Assembly: GCF_024323335.1 (NCBI RefSeq)
Contig: NC_066581.1
Coordinates: forward strand, 436,988,238-437,052,237
DNA length: 64,000 nucleotides
Reading direction: 5' to 3'
Origin: Lathyrus oleraceus
Taxonomy: Eukaryota > Streptophyta > Magnoliopsida > Fabales > Fabaceae
Shown: piece by piece, positions 55,819 through 64,000 of the stretch
Position numbering within the stretch: position 1 is the first letter of the stretch
How the letters are laid out: each line of letters opens with the position of its first letter
Position numbers and translations under genes: made by a program
Notes under the pieces: generated by a model
What the model was told of the DNA's origin: nothing
Databases searched by the model: none
What the model saw: only the letters and a program-made list of their open reading frames with translations

Positions 55819-56719
55819 TCTATTGATGGGCTGAACATTACTCACAGTGCACATGATGAGAAATAGTTAATGAGCCCCACTAGGATGACACTACCAATAA
55901 GTGTTATATCTATAACGCAAGCATGCAAAGAGAGTCAAAACAATGATTTCATTACTTCTCCAGGTCTGTTGCATGGGCAGCAGTATAAATATGTGAATTC
56001 ACCTGCTCTTTGTCTTTCTTCATCTAACGTTCAGAAGCATGTTGAGGAACCCTCTAGAATATCTGTTAAACTAAATTCAGGGAATGCAACTCCCATTATT
56101 AGTTTGCCAAGTCTGATAGGTACTGCTGGTGATGCAAATACTGCTAGTTTTAGGTTGGTAAAGCCAGAGCCAGTCGATGATAACTAAAAAAAAGAATTTG
56201 AAAGTAGTTAATGTTGTTCCTGTAGATTCATTGGACAGTGTTGCTGTCAAACAAGAATTTATTCAACATTCAATTATCAAGCCATCTAATTCAACTGTTA
56301 GCAATTCAAAGTTGGTTGATTCTACAGTCATTAAATTTGAACCGTGTCACGAGGGTAGTCAAGAAAGATCGAAAACAGCAAAGAGTACTGCTACAGCTCA
56401 GTTGAGTAAAGTGTTGCCACAAGTATCATTAAGTTCTTCTGGTTCCATGACAGGGTCGATTGTGTTGAATTCTACACAAATTTCTGCAAAGGGAACTCAT
56501 CCTGCTGTGAAAGCTGTATGTACACCATTATTAACTTCCAGTAATATAATAGGTCAACCGGAAAATTATAGTCGCGCAGGAGTTAATGTTGAGAAAGCAT
56601 GTGAGAAAGTTTCGTCAAATCCTGAGCATGTTCCTCTGGTAACAATTGCTTGTTCTATGGTTGGTACTGATTTTGAAATGGGGAGGGTCAGTTGGAAGTT
56701 AAAGTCTTTCGATAGTTAG
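55819..56719 (+). pseudogene. Captured Ser/Thr-rich fragment, unidentified (3' LTR)
   Basis: Counterpart of 33826-34726, open from 55870 to 56187 and 56177 to 56719 with the same A-run overlap. A TAG at 55864 breaks it from the kinesin part, which the 5' LTR lacks. Family unknown. Confidence 0.45.
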
Positions 56720-57091
56720 TCGCATTGGTTACATGTCACTGTATGGATATAACTTGAATGAATTTATTGTTGCACTGCCGTAGGTGACGAAAGGTTTGCT
56801 GCATACAAGTTCTGCAGGTTTTGCTGCCGTTGTTGGCCTGCTACATACGGCACTGTCGAGCTCGGTTGTGACAACAGAGTTTGATGACTGCAGGATAATT
56901 CAATATTTAATATCAGGTTGCCAGTTCTGTTATAGGGTGTTAACACATGACCTGCTTGTTGGATGGAAATGGATTGTGTTGGCTAGGCTGCAGACTAAGA
57001 TTGGTTTTTGCAGGTGGATTTTATCTTGTCACGTATATTGCAGGCTGAATGTTTTGGTCCCGTCGTAACCGCTATGATGCTATGTTGTGGC
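56720..57091. other. U3 stretch, origin unknown (3' LTR)
   Basis: Counterpart of 34727-35098, with a few substitutions. Open on both strands for under 300 bp, no family recognised. Confidence 0.3.
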
Positions 57092-57405
57092 CTAACACAA
57101 CATCGTTAGCAAATGTTTCCTTCGGTTTCCCACTGTTTGGTAGTAGGTAATGGTACCATCATTCAACATGATAATAATAAGTACCATAAGGGGCGGAAAG
57201 TCGAACTTTCGTATCAGAGCCAGCAACATGAAACCAAGCACGATACAAAGTGTAATTGAGACTGCATAAGTCACATAATTCTTTACTCTTTGAAAAGAAA
57301 CACTTATGACAACCCTAAGGCCAGGTTCGGTTCAAATGATATCCGATGCACTTCGAGCTGCATCAGTAGCATCTGCAACAACTATCAATGTCAGCCTTCT
57401 TAAGA
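57092..57405 (-). pseudogene. Captured plasma-membrane H+-ATPase fragment, antisense (3' LTR)
   Basis: Counterpart of 35099-35412 on the minus strand, with the same hinge and membrane-segment match ([33 protein letters not shown]). Confidence 0.85.
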
Positions 57406-57500
57406 GCAGCGTTCAAAATTCATCCATATATGAATTCTGCTCCACCTGTTTGTGATTTCGTGATGCACTTAATTTGTAGGTTGAGTTTGATTCATGCGAT

Positions 57501-57957
57501 TCAATGGAGTGGAGTACATTGCAGCATCTAGATCTACGCCATATCGGGCGTGGCGTTAGGCCTTTGCAGCCTCACGCTGCTTCCTTCCATCTTCATCAAG
57601 CTTTTTTTGTTGTCGCCATTGGAACCTACATCGTCGAATTTGATGCATTAACTGGAAGCAAGATTTCCGCTGTTGACATTGGTGCGCCTGCTGTTTGAAT
57701 GTCTTACAGTCCAACGAGTGGACACACTGTGATTGCAATCCTCCAGGATTGTACAATAAGATTTTGTGATTTTGACTTGGAGCAAACTTGTGTACTGCAT
57801 TCACCTGAGAAAAAGACTGAGCAAATTTCTTCTTCACATGGCTTTAACCCCACTCCAACCTGTTGTGTTTTTTGGGTTCCCTAAGAGAATGAGTGTGACA
57901 GTTGTTGGAACTGTTGAAGGCAGTCGAACACCTACCAAAATCAAGCCAGAGCTTTAA
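57501..57957 (+). pseudogene. Captured TWD40-2-like WD40 fragment (3' LTR)
   Basis: Counterpart of 35505-35975. Here the N-terminal frame is open from the ATG at 57504 (MEWSTLQHLDLRHIGRGVRP) to the stop at 57696, better than in the 5' LTR. An 11-bp deletion near 57833 shifts the frame after EQISS. It otherwise ends at the same point. Confidence 0.85.
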
Positions 57958-58076
57958 GCAGCATTGCAAATGATTTCCTGAGTTCTGTACAAGATCTAGT
58001 GAAAGATCCGGGATAGTGTAAAATATGTGAAGACATCAAATTTGCATGAGGAAAAATTCCTAGACCTCAAACAGCA

Positions 58077-59093
58077 TGCCAGTTGGATCCGCTCGATCAT
58101 GGTCCTGCAGTGGTCCTTTTCCATCATTTCGCGCAATTGAATCACAACAGCTCATACATGCCTGATAAAAATCCTGTTCGCGAGATAGTGAGAGGTTGTA
58201 AGGGTTCGCCGCTGGCGCTTCAGGTCATCGCTGTATCACTTTGTCAGCAGCCTTTTGAGAAGTGCTTGGATATATTGGAGGATATCAATCAGAAGGGGTG
58301 CTTCATGGATATGGGACTTTTTCCTGAAGACCAAAGGATTCCTGTTACCGTCCTCGTCGATATGTGGGCAGAACTGCATGACTTAGACGAAGACGGTACA
58401 AAAGCAATGGCCATTGTCCATGATTTAATCACCAGGAATTTGATTAATCTCATAGCTACAAGGAAAGTTACAACAGAAACAGACAAGTACTACAATAACC
58501 ATTCTGGCATGATGCAGAGAATTGGCAATTCATCAAAGCAAAGGGGAACCAATTGAAAAGAGAAAAAGTCTGATCATCGACTTAAATGGAGATAGTCGTC
58601 CTGATTGGTGGGTAGGACAAAATCAGCAAGGAATCATTAGTCGTGCGTACTCGTTCATCTCCGGAATGTTTGTAAAAACGAAACAGCTAAAAGTTGATGC
58701 GCGTGTGTTGTCTATATCAACTGATGAAGCATTTTCTTAGGATTGGTGTGACATGCAACCTGATGAAGCTGAGATTCTGGTTTTAAATCTTCGATCTGAT
58801 GAGTACTCATTACCAGATTTCACAAAGAAAATGAAATAAGGTTGGAGAAGGTTTCAGTCCCTTCTCTATGCAGACTGAAGAATCTGCGGAAATTATCCAT
58901 TCATATGTGCAATACAAAGAATTCTTTTGAAAGCTGTTCTATTCAAGTTTCAGATGCTATGCCAAATCTAGTGGAGTTGAGCATTGACTATTGCAATGAT
59001 TTGATTAAATTGCCCGATGGATTTTGTAACATTACCACATTGAAGAAGCTCAGTATCACAAACTGCCATCGATACCCAAGGCTAATTCATTGA
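58077..59093 (+). pseudogene. Captured RPW8-type helper NLR fragment (3' LTR)
   Basis: Counterpart of 36095-37112. The middle part (58522-58740) is more open here than in the 5' LTR: IIDLNGDSRPDWWVGQNQQG through VKTKQLKVDARVLSISTDEA, ended by TAG at 58738. The LRR part is at 58842-59093. It still lacks the P-loop and most of the receptor. Confidence 0.87.
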
Positions 59094-59251
59094 TTAACAG
59101 TCACTCAAATTTGTATGGTATGGAGTCGGCTACTCATATGAAATCTCAAGCAGTCAATCAAATGGAAAAGTTTCGGTCTTCATCGGCTTCAAGAGATGCC
59201 TTTCTGCATTCTCAACAACAATATCAACAAAAACCCGATTAGTTCGTCGTA
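59094..59251 (+). pseudogene. Captured Gln-rich fragment, unidentified (3' LTR)
   Basis: Counterpart of 37113-37270 (HMKSQAVNQMEKFRSSSASR). Family unknown. Confidence 0.35.
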
Positions 59252-59666
59252 TCTTCTTGGTACTGTTAAAACTATGTTGCCTTCAAAAGCATGGAATAGC
59301 CTATCTCCTGATCTTTATGCAACATTTTGGGGTCTAACATTATATGATCTGTACGTTCCAAAAATCGTTATGAGGCAGAAATAGCCAAGCTTCATGCTAG
59401 TCTTAAGTCTTTGGAAGAGATTTCTGACAATTCAAGCTCAGCAATCACCAAGAGGAAGAAAGAAAAGGAAAGAATTCAAGAATCTCTTGACCGCCTGATT
59501 AGTGAACTGCATAAACATGAAGAAAATGTCGCATCTGTCAGCAGACGGCTCTCTTATGCAAAAGACAAATGGTTAAGTTCCTGTCCTGATACCTTGAAGA
59601 TTAACATGGAGTTTCTTCAACGTTGTATATTTCCACGTTGTACTTTCCCCCCTCTTACTTCAGCGT
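59252..59666 (+). pseudogene. Captured THO2 fragment (3' LTR)
   Basis: Counterpart of 37271-37685 with the same one-base break near 59364; the second part reads HKHEENVASVSRRLSYAKDK. Same gene assignment. Confidence 0.85.
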
Positions 59667-60086
59667 CGATCTGTGGTTCTTGTCAATGCAGATGCACCCT
59701 ACATTAAGATGGTCAGTGAACAGTTTGATAGATGCCATGGAACTCTTCTTCAATATGCTGATTTTCTAGGCAATGCAAGTTCACTAGTGTCAGCATTGAA
59801 TTTCTGCCTGGATACTCTACATCTGGCCGTTGGTGATGAAAGTGGTGTTGTTCGTCTATATGGGCTAATAAGGAGTTTAGATGACACAACTTCGCATTTT
59901 GTGACAGAAAATGGAACTAATGTTCATAATGTGAATCAAGGGGACGAACTTTATTGCAAAGCAGTGTTTTCCCTTCAAAACTCGACTGTATGTGGATTAC
60001 AGTTTGCAAATCTTGGAGGGAATCTTGCAGTTGGATATGAACATGGGCAGGTGGCCATGCTTGACACATTACATCATCAATTCTGT
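59667..60086 (+). pseudogene. Captured unidentified exon plus tomosyn/Lgl-like WD fragment (3' LTR)
   Basis: Counterpart of 37686-38105. One open frame, 59673-60173, runs through the unidentified piece (VLVNADAPYIKMVSEQFDRC) into the WD piece (LHLAVGDESGVVRLYGLIRS), showing the two fragments are fused in frame in this copy. Confidence 0.6.
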
Positions 60087-60701
60087 TTCTTACAAATGAT
60101 GCATCAGGAAGAGTTCTGCATGAGTCTAGTGCCTACATTACAGTCATGTTGTCTAAGTTGCTCAGGGGCTTAAATCATCTCAAATTTCAATCTCAGAGAC
60201 ACTGAACGAAACAGCTAACAAAATTATAGAGCATGCGGAAACATTTGTTTTAATTGACCATTTGTGCTCGTGCTTAGCGACTTCAGGTTCGGGTCTTATT
60301 GCAGGTTTTTCCAATATGCTATGGGCTGCTTCTGAAGCATGCAGGGCTGCGTGGTTGTTGTTTAATGTTCTGAATGTCTTTGTTAAGAGAAATAGTGCCA
60401 TTTTGTTTCCCATCAGTGCATTGCGGAGGACAGAAATTATGGATCACCGACACGATCCCTTGTTTGATGAAGAATCAACAAAAAATAACCGATGTAATCA
60501 CAAGAGCATTCCTGAGATCCGAAGCTGTTCATGTTGTCGTGTACTATTGTTTTCACCAACGGATTGAGTCTGCAATGATTTGTGGTCTTCAGCTTTTGTC
60601 AAGTTCCTCTCTCAGCAAAGATGCACCCACATTGCAACCATACTTCAGATTATACACACCTTCTTCCTGCAAGCATCAAACAATACATATCATATTCAAG
60701 T
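60087..60701 (+). pseudogene. Captured RUNKEL-like kinase ARM-region fragment (3' LTR)
   Basis: Counterpart of 38106-38720, in several frames (SCLATSGSGLIAGFSNMLWA; ITRAFLRSEAVHVVVYYCFH). Same moderate assignment. Confidence 0.55.
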
Positions 60702-60941
60702 GAATTCGCGACAGTGAATAGCTTTTTTACCGGCGGTAAAAATCCACAAGCAAAAGGGAATCAAAGTATTTTCAGAAGAAGGTACAGGGTACATGTTACC
60801 TTTTTCAGAATAAACACCAAAATAGGGTAGACAAACTGGCGGCACCAAAATCACTTCCAAGTTTGACATCCCTTTGATCTTAACGGCCAAGGAAAAACCC
60901 TAACAGTGGGACTATAAAAGGAGAGGATACTGTTCACAGAG
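60702..60941 (+). promoter_or_regulatory. LTR promoter of element B (3' LTR)
   Basis: TATAAAAG at 60913-60920 with AAAAACCCTAA upstream, as in the 5' LTR. In the 3' LTR it could drive transcription outward into the MULE transposase tail and beyond. Confidence 0.6.
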
Positions 60942-62229
60942 GGGGGGAGAAGATTAGCGGCTACTGAGAGAGCTGAAAAACCCTAGTTTTTGGAGAGGAT
61001 TGGCGGCTACCATTCAGAAAAGAAAAGGAGAGATTTGAAGGCAACGCTTACTCACATTCGTCGGTCGAACTCGCCGCAACCGGTTAGCTTCCTTTCCGAG
61101 CTTTATTTCCATGTTTCGATTATGCTTTGAACTTCATGTTTGATTTAGCAACACCGCTGCCTGTTTGATTGTGATGTTAACTTGTTGTTAAGACTTTGAT
61201 TTTCAAAATGGAAAGAAGACTGAGCTTGGTCATTCGTTCGTTACTGTTTTCAACATGAGCTTTGGTTATTCGTAGTTACTATTTTCAACTTTGTGTTTTA
61301 TTTAAAAGGTTTGGTGCGTCTTTTGTTATATTATGTATTAGTGTTTGAAACTATATAACAAGGATGTCTATCTGGTTGAGTTGGTAAAGAGGTGCTTTGG
61401 TAAACTCTAGGTTCAATCCCTGGTTTTTAGCATTTCTCATTTTTAATATTTTTTACTAGTTTTTATTATTATTACCATTTTTTTTATTATTTTAAACCTT
61501 TTATTTATTTAGTTTTATTTTTTTCTCCTTTTTTTTTAACACTTGTTGATTTTAATGTTAAACATCAATTTTTAATTTATGGATTTGATAATTTTCTTGT
61601 TATTTATCCATGATTATTTTTATCGATATATTAATAGTATTTCGCCGCGTTTTGACTAATCGCATATGACATTTCAATTATTGTCAACATGCGCAAACCG
61701 GCTTTGAGCACATTATTTAGGTTTTGTGTGTCCCTCAATTTCCATCTGTGCAAAATCCCGATTTTACTTTTTTTCGATTCAATTTTTAAGTGTGTTGTAA
61801 ATATAATTTATTGTGTTATTTATTTTCTTCACATGGCTTACTCTTGGGCCTTCTTACAATGAGACAGTTCTCTTGCACTTACACTCATACATTGCATTAT
61901 TTGTTGTTTGGGCCCGATTTAATTATTCCAGTATTTTGAATCCCCATTTGACAAAATGTACCCCACTCCCCCGATGTGTAATAATTTTACTATTTTATTT
62001 CTTTGACTGTTTAGTTAGCTACTAACACAAGAATAAAATCAACAATTTCCAAAAGATCAAAAATAAGACTCGATCCAATGTCGAATATTTTCTCAATAAA
62101 CAAATCAATCCATTTCTCCCTCCTATTCTATTCCATTTCTTTCAAACTTTCATCAAACGCTTGATTCAACGTCAAGCCATTTTTCTAATAAAAACTCAAA
62201 AAATATTAATTCATAATTAAAACCTTTTC
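60942..62229 (+). other. R/U5 non-coding region of element B 3' LTR
   Basis: No gene. It contains the tRNA-like remnant at 61370-61433, whose B box GGTTCAATCCC is closer to consensus than in the 5' LTR. The open stretch 61813-62025 is chance. Confidence 0.5.
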
Positions 62230-62715
62230 AATAAAGATGGAAGTGGAACGCGGTGTATACCACGCACTCCTGAGACTAGGATTCGAGATGTATATCTCGC
62301 CAATCCTAGCTCTCGCCATCATCCAAATTTATCCACTTTGTTTTCTCTCAAACACTCATTCAAATTTCTCTTAAACGTTCATCAATACTTGATCTAGTGT
62401 TAAGTCATTTTTCACAACAAAACTCAAAATACCTAATTCTTATTTAACAGTTTTTTAATAAAGGTGGAAATGGAACATGGTGTATACCGTGCACTCCTGA
62501 GATTAAGATTCGAGACGTATGCCTCGCCTATCTTAGCTCTCGCCATCGTCTAAAATTGTCAATGCGGTTTCTTCAAACCCTTTCTCAATCAAATTCCAAA
62601 ATACTTAATTCCTATCTTAACCTCTTTCAATAAAGATGGAAGTGGAACATGGTGTATACCGTGCACTCTTGAGGCTAGGATTCGAGATGTATATCTCGCT
62701 CATCCAAGTTCTCGC
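62230..62715 (+). repeat. Three structured repeats in U5 (3' LTR)
   Basis: Counterpart of 40257-40740, with the same nested stem-loops (CTAGGATT/AATCCTAG around CGAGAT/ATCTCG in the first copy). Confidence 0.8.
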
Positions 62716-63377
62716 CATCACTCAAAATACACCAAACCAATCAATTTCTTTTTTCTCGCCGCCGTGCGATTGACTCTTAAACCTTTTTCAAACGAAAGGT
62801 ACTTTGTTTCAAAACAATGCAAGGCAGTGTTTCTCCACCTGTTTTGGGTAGTCCAACAATGTTTTCGTCGATTTGACACAAAGTAGCTTTCGCTAAAATC
62901 GACCAACAAACAAACATTTTTCTACCCAAAACTACGTAAGCCTTGACTTCTCTATTGAGATACGTAGGAGCAGGATTTGTAAATCTTGTCAGGCCCACTA
63001 ATAAAAAACTTAGGTTTAGTCCTTCGTTAAGAAATCCAAAAATATTCTCCTCTTTTCTTTTCTTTCCCACTTAATAACTTGAAAATCCTAACATTTCAAA
63101 CTAATATTAATGCACACAACTGACCTAATGGTTCCCGTTGAGTACAACGGACGTGAGGGGTGCTAATACCTTCCCCTTGCGTAATCGACTCTCGAACCCT
63201 GATTTGGTTGCGACGACCAATAATCATTGTCGTTTTGTCTTGGGTTTTATCGATATTTCCCCTTTCCTTTTTAGGAATAAATAAAGTTCGGTGGCGACTC
63301 TGTTCAGTCCATCATTGCGAGCGTGCGATCGCGCTTCGCTTTGAAGTCGTATCCCCATTTTTCCATGAGGTGCGACA

Positions 63378-63666
63378 CATGCGCTTATACTCGTCAAGAT
63401 GCTTACAGCCATTTATCTGATGTGTACAAGGCCAACACCATCATGAATGTATATAATCAAAGCTTCTCAGTACTACCAATGGAGGATTACTGGCCTCCAT
63501 ATGAAGGTGATATTGTTTGGCACAATGACGAGATGCGTAGAAAGAAAAAGGAAGGCCAAACAGCACATGTATCAGAACAGAGATGGATTCCACAGATAAA
63601 ATGATAAGATTATGTAGTATATGTCGCCAACCAGGACACAACAAGAACAACTACCCCAATCGATGA
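63378..63666 (+). pseudogene. mudrA-type MULE transposase, 3' part
   Basis: After the right target flank (CATGC) the transposase resumes with AYTRQDAYSHLSDVYKANTI and YNQSFSVLPMEDYWPPYEGD, completing the region behind the SWIM finger. The frame ends at TGA 63602-63604. One frame over, a zinc knuckle CSICRQPGHNKNNYPNR ends at TGA 63664-63666, so a base was lost near 63580. The last Cys of the knuckle has become Tyr. Confidence 0.85.
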
Positions 63667-63803
63667 ACATCATCTAGGTCTTAAGCTTTTTGTAACATTG
63701 TATTTCTGTAACCTTCAATCATTATATATCATTAAGTTTTTGTTACAATGAGGTTCACAACAAACATCAGTACAAAATAAGCTATCTGAAAACATAAATA
63801 TTT
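63667..63803. other. Convergent gene spacer in the MULE
   Basis: Short AT-rich region between the transposase end and a minus-strand reading frame. No gene. It probably holds both 3' UTRs. Confidence 0.4.
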
Positions 63804-64000
63804 CTAACTGATTACAACAATCAAATTGCTGTCGACTCGACCGAACATCATTTCCCTAACATCCTTATCAGTCTTCATTCGCACCCAACCAAAGATACTG
63901 TCAAGTCTCTTAATACTTCTAATTTTTTTCCCTTCTGGTATTTTCCCATCTAACCAACGAACCAGCTCCCGCTTCAGTTGATCGAACATAGTGATGTTCC
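63804..64000 (-). CDS. Partial minus-strand gene, hypothetical, in the MULE
   Basis: Open on the minus strand from the window edge to 63804 (VDSNLIVVIS, stop). It starts at Met 63989 (MFDQLKRELVRWLDGKIPEG) or continues upstream, since codons before it are open to the edge. The protein is basic at the start and has RLDSIFGWVRMKTDKDVREM. I do not recognise the family. It converges on the transposase and may be a third gene of the MULE. Confidence 0.4.
   Translation of the reverse strand, partial: NITMFDQLKRELVRWLDGKIPEGKKIRSIKRLDSIFGWVRMKTDKDVREMMFGRVDSNLIVVIS

Larger units (their letters stand above)
32802..63377 (+). mobile_element. Element B: giant gene-capturing Tat/gypsy LTR retrotransposon
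   Basis: Complete element of 30,576 bp (about 28.5 kb without the inner solo LTR). 5' LTR 32802-41329, primer site 41332, gag from 44273, protease, intron, RT, RNase H, aRNase H, integrase to 51595, repeat-rich 3' UTR, polypurine tract, 3' LTR 54795-63377. Both LTRs start TGTCACACCCCG and end GTGCGACA. It interrupts the MULE transposase, and the coding sense of that gene resumes exactly after the 3' LTR. Unlike Ogre element A it has no ORF1. Stops, frameshifts and a lost integrase catalytic residue make this copy non-autonomous. Confidence 0.92.
54795..63377 (+). repeat. 3' LTR of element B (8.6 kb)
   Basis: Same start, end, order of captured fragments, TATA box (60913-60920), tRNA-like segment and U5 repeats as the 5' LTR, shifted by about 21.98-21.99 kb. 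It keeps a stretch at about 62937-62993 that the 5' LTR lacks. After its end (GTGCGACA at 63377) the MULE transposase resumes. Confidence 0.92.
27021..64000. mobile_element. MULE carrying PMD and mudrA genes (right end beyond window)
   Basis: A Mutator-like DNA transposon inferred from a mudrA-type transposase and a divergently transcribed plant-mobile-domain gene, flanked on the left by retrotransposon LTR that breaks off at 27020. Elements pairing MuDR transposases with PMD genes are known in plants. Most of its span here is the inserted element B (32802-63377), so the MULE itself accounts for about 6.4 kb of the window. The right terminus is not visible, so neither the terminal repeats nor the target duplication could be confirmed. 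Confidence 0.6.

Noticed and set aside
33248..60701. Two tandem clusters of host genes (kinesin, WD40, NLR, THO2 and others)
   Set aside because: The pieces are short, frameshifted and lie wholly within the two LTRs of element B, in the same order and at the same distance from the LTR ends. They are captured fragments copied with the LTR, not a duplicated gene cluster.

Overview
The window is plant nuclear DNA built almost entirely of nested transposable elements. The LTR retrotransposons belong to the Tat/Ogre branch of Ty3/gypsy: tRNA-Arg-type primer sites, an extra ORF1 before gag, an intron between protease and reverse transcriptase, and two RNase H domains. With the low-GC, repeat-dense setting this suggests a large-genome legume (pea/vetch/lentil/Medicago side). 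That assignment is inference. I see no intact host gene, rRNA, CRISPR or prokaryotic feature.

Layout. 1-10457: LTR wreckage, made of an Ogre-type LTR (1-3535, left end outside the window), the 3' UTR and LTR start of a second family (3536-6862), and an older Ogre-type LTR (6863-10457). 10458-21595: the inside of Ogre element A (primer site, ORF1, gag, protease, intron, RT/RNase H, integrase). All genes are broken. A reverse-oriented solo LTR sits in it at 17508-19908, and the integrase is cut at 21595 by another Ogre LTR. 21596-27020: a second copy of the 1-7021 arrangement with 2.36 kb missing. From 27021: a Mutator-like DNA transposon (MULE) running past the right edge, with a hairpin and a small MITE at its left end, a spliced plant-mobile-domain (PMD) pseudogene on the minus strand (27829-30050), a two-way promoter, and a mudrA-type transposase on the plus strand (30675-32801, resuming 63378-63666).

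The transposase gene is split by element B, a 30.6-kb LTR retrotransposon (32802-63377). Its two LTRs are about 8.5 kb each. It has a primer site, gag, protease, intron, RT, RNase H, archaeal-type RNase H, integrase, a repeat-rich 3' UTR and a polypurine tract. A solo LTR lies just after its primer site (41360-43388). The U3 part of each LTR carries a patchwork of degraded host-gene exons: kinesin-14 motor, plasma-membrane H+-ATPase (antisense), a TWD40-2-like WD40 protein, an RPW8-type helper NLR, THO2, a tomosyn/Lgl-like WD protein and a RUNKEL-like kinase ARM region, plus pieces I could not name. The same pieces sit in the same order in both LTRs, so they were in the element before its last insertion. 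This gene-capturing giant LTR is the most unusual thing here.

Order of events inferred from nesting: Ogre A, then the reverse solo LTR and an Ogre LTR within it; a regional duplication; the MULE inside the duplicated LTR; element B inside the MULE transposase; a solo LTR inside element B. Target-site duplications support several steps: CATAT, CCAAC, a 9-bp one for the MITE, and 4 of 5 bases for element B.
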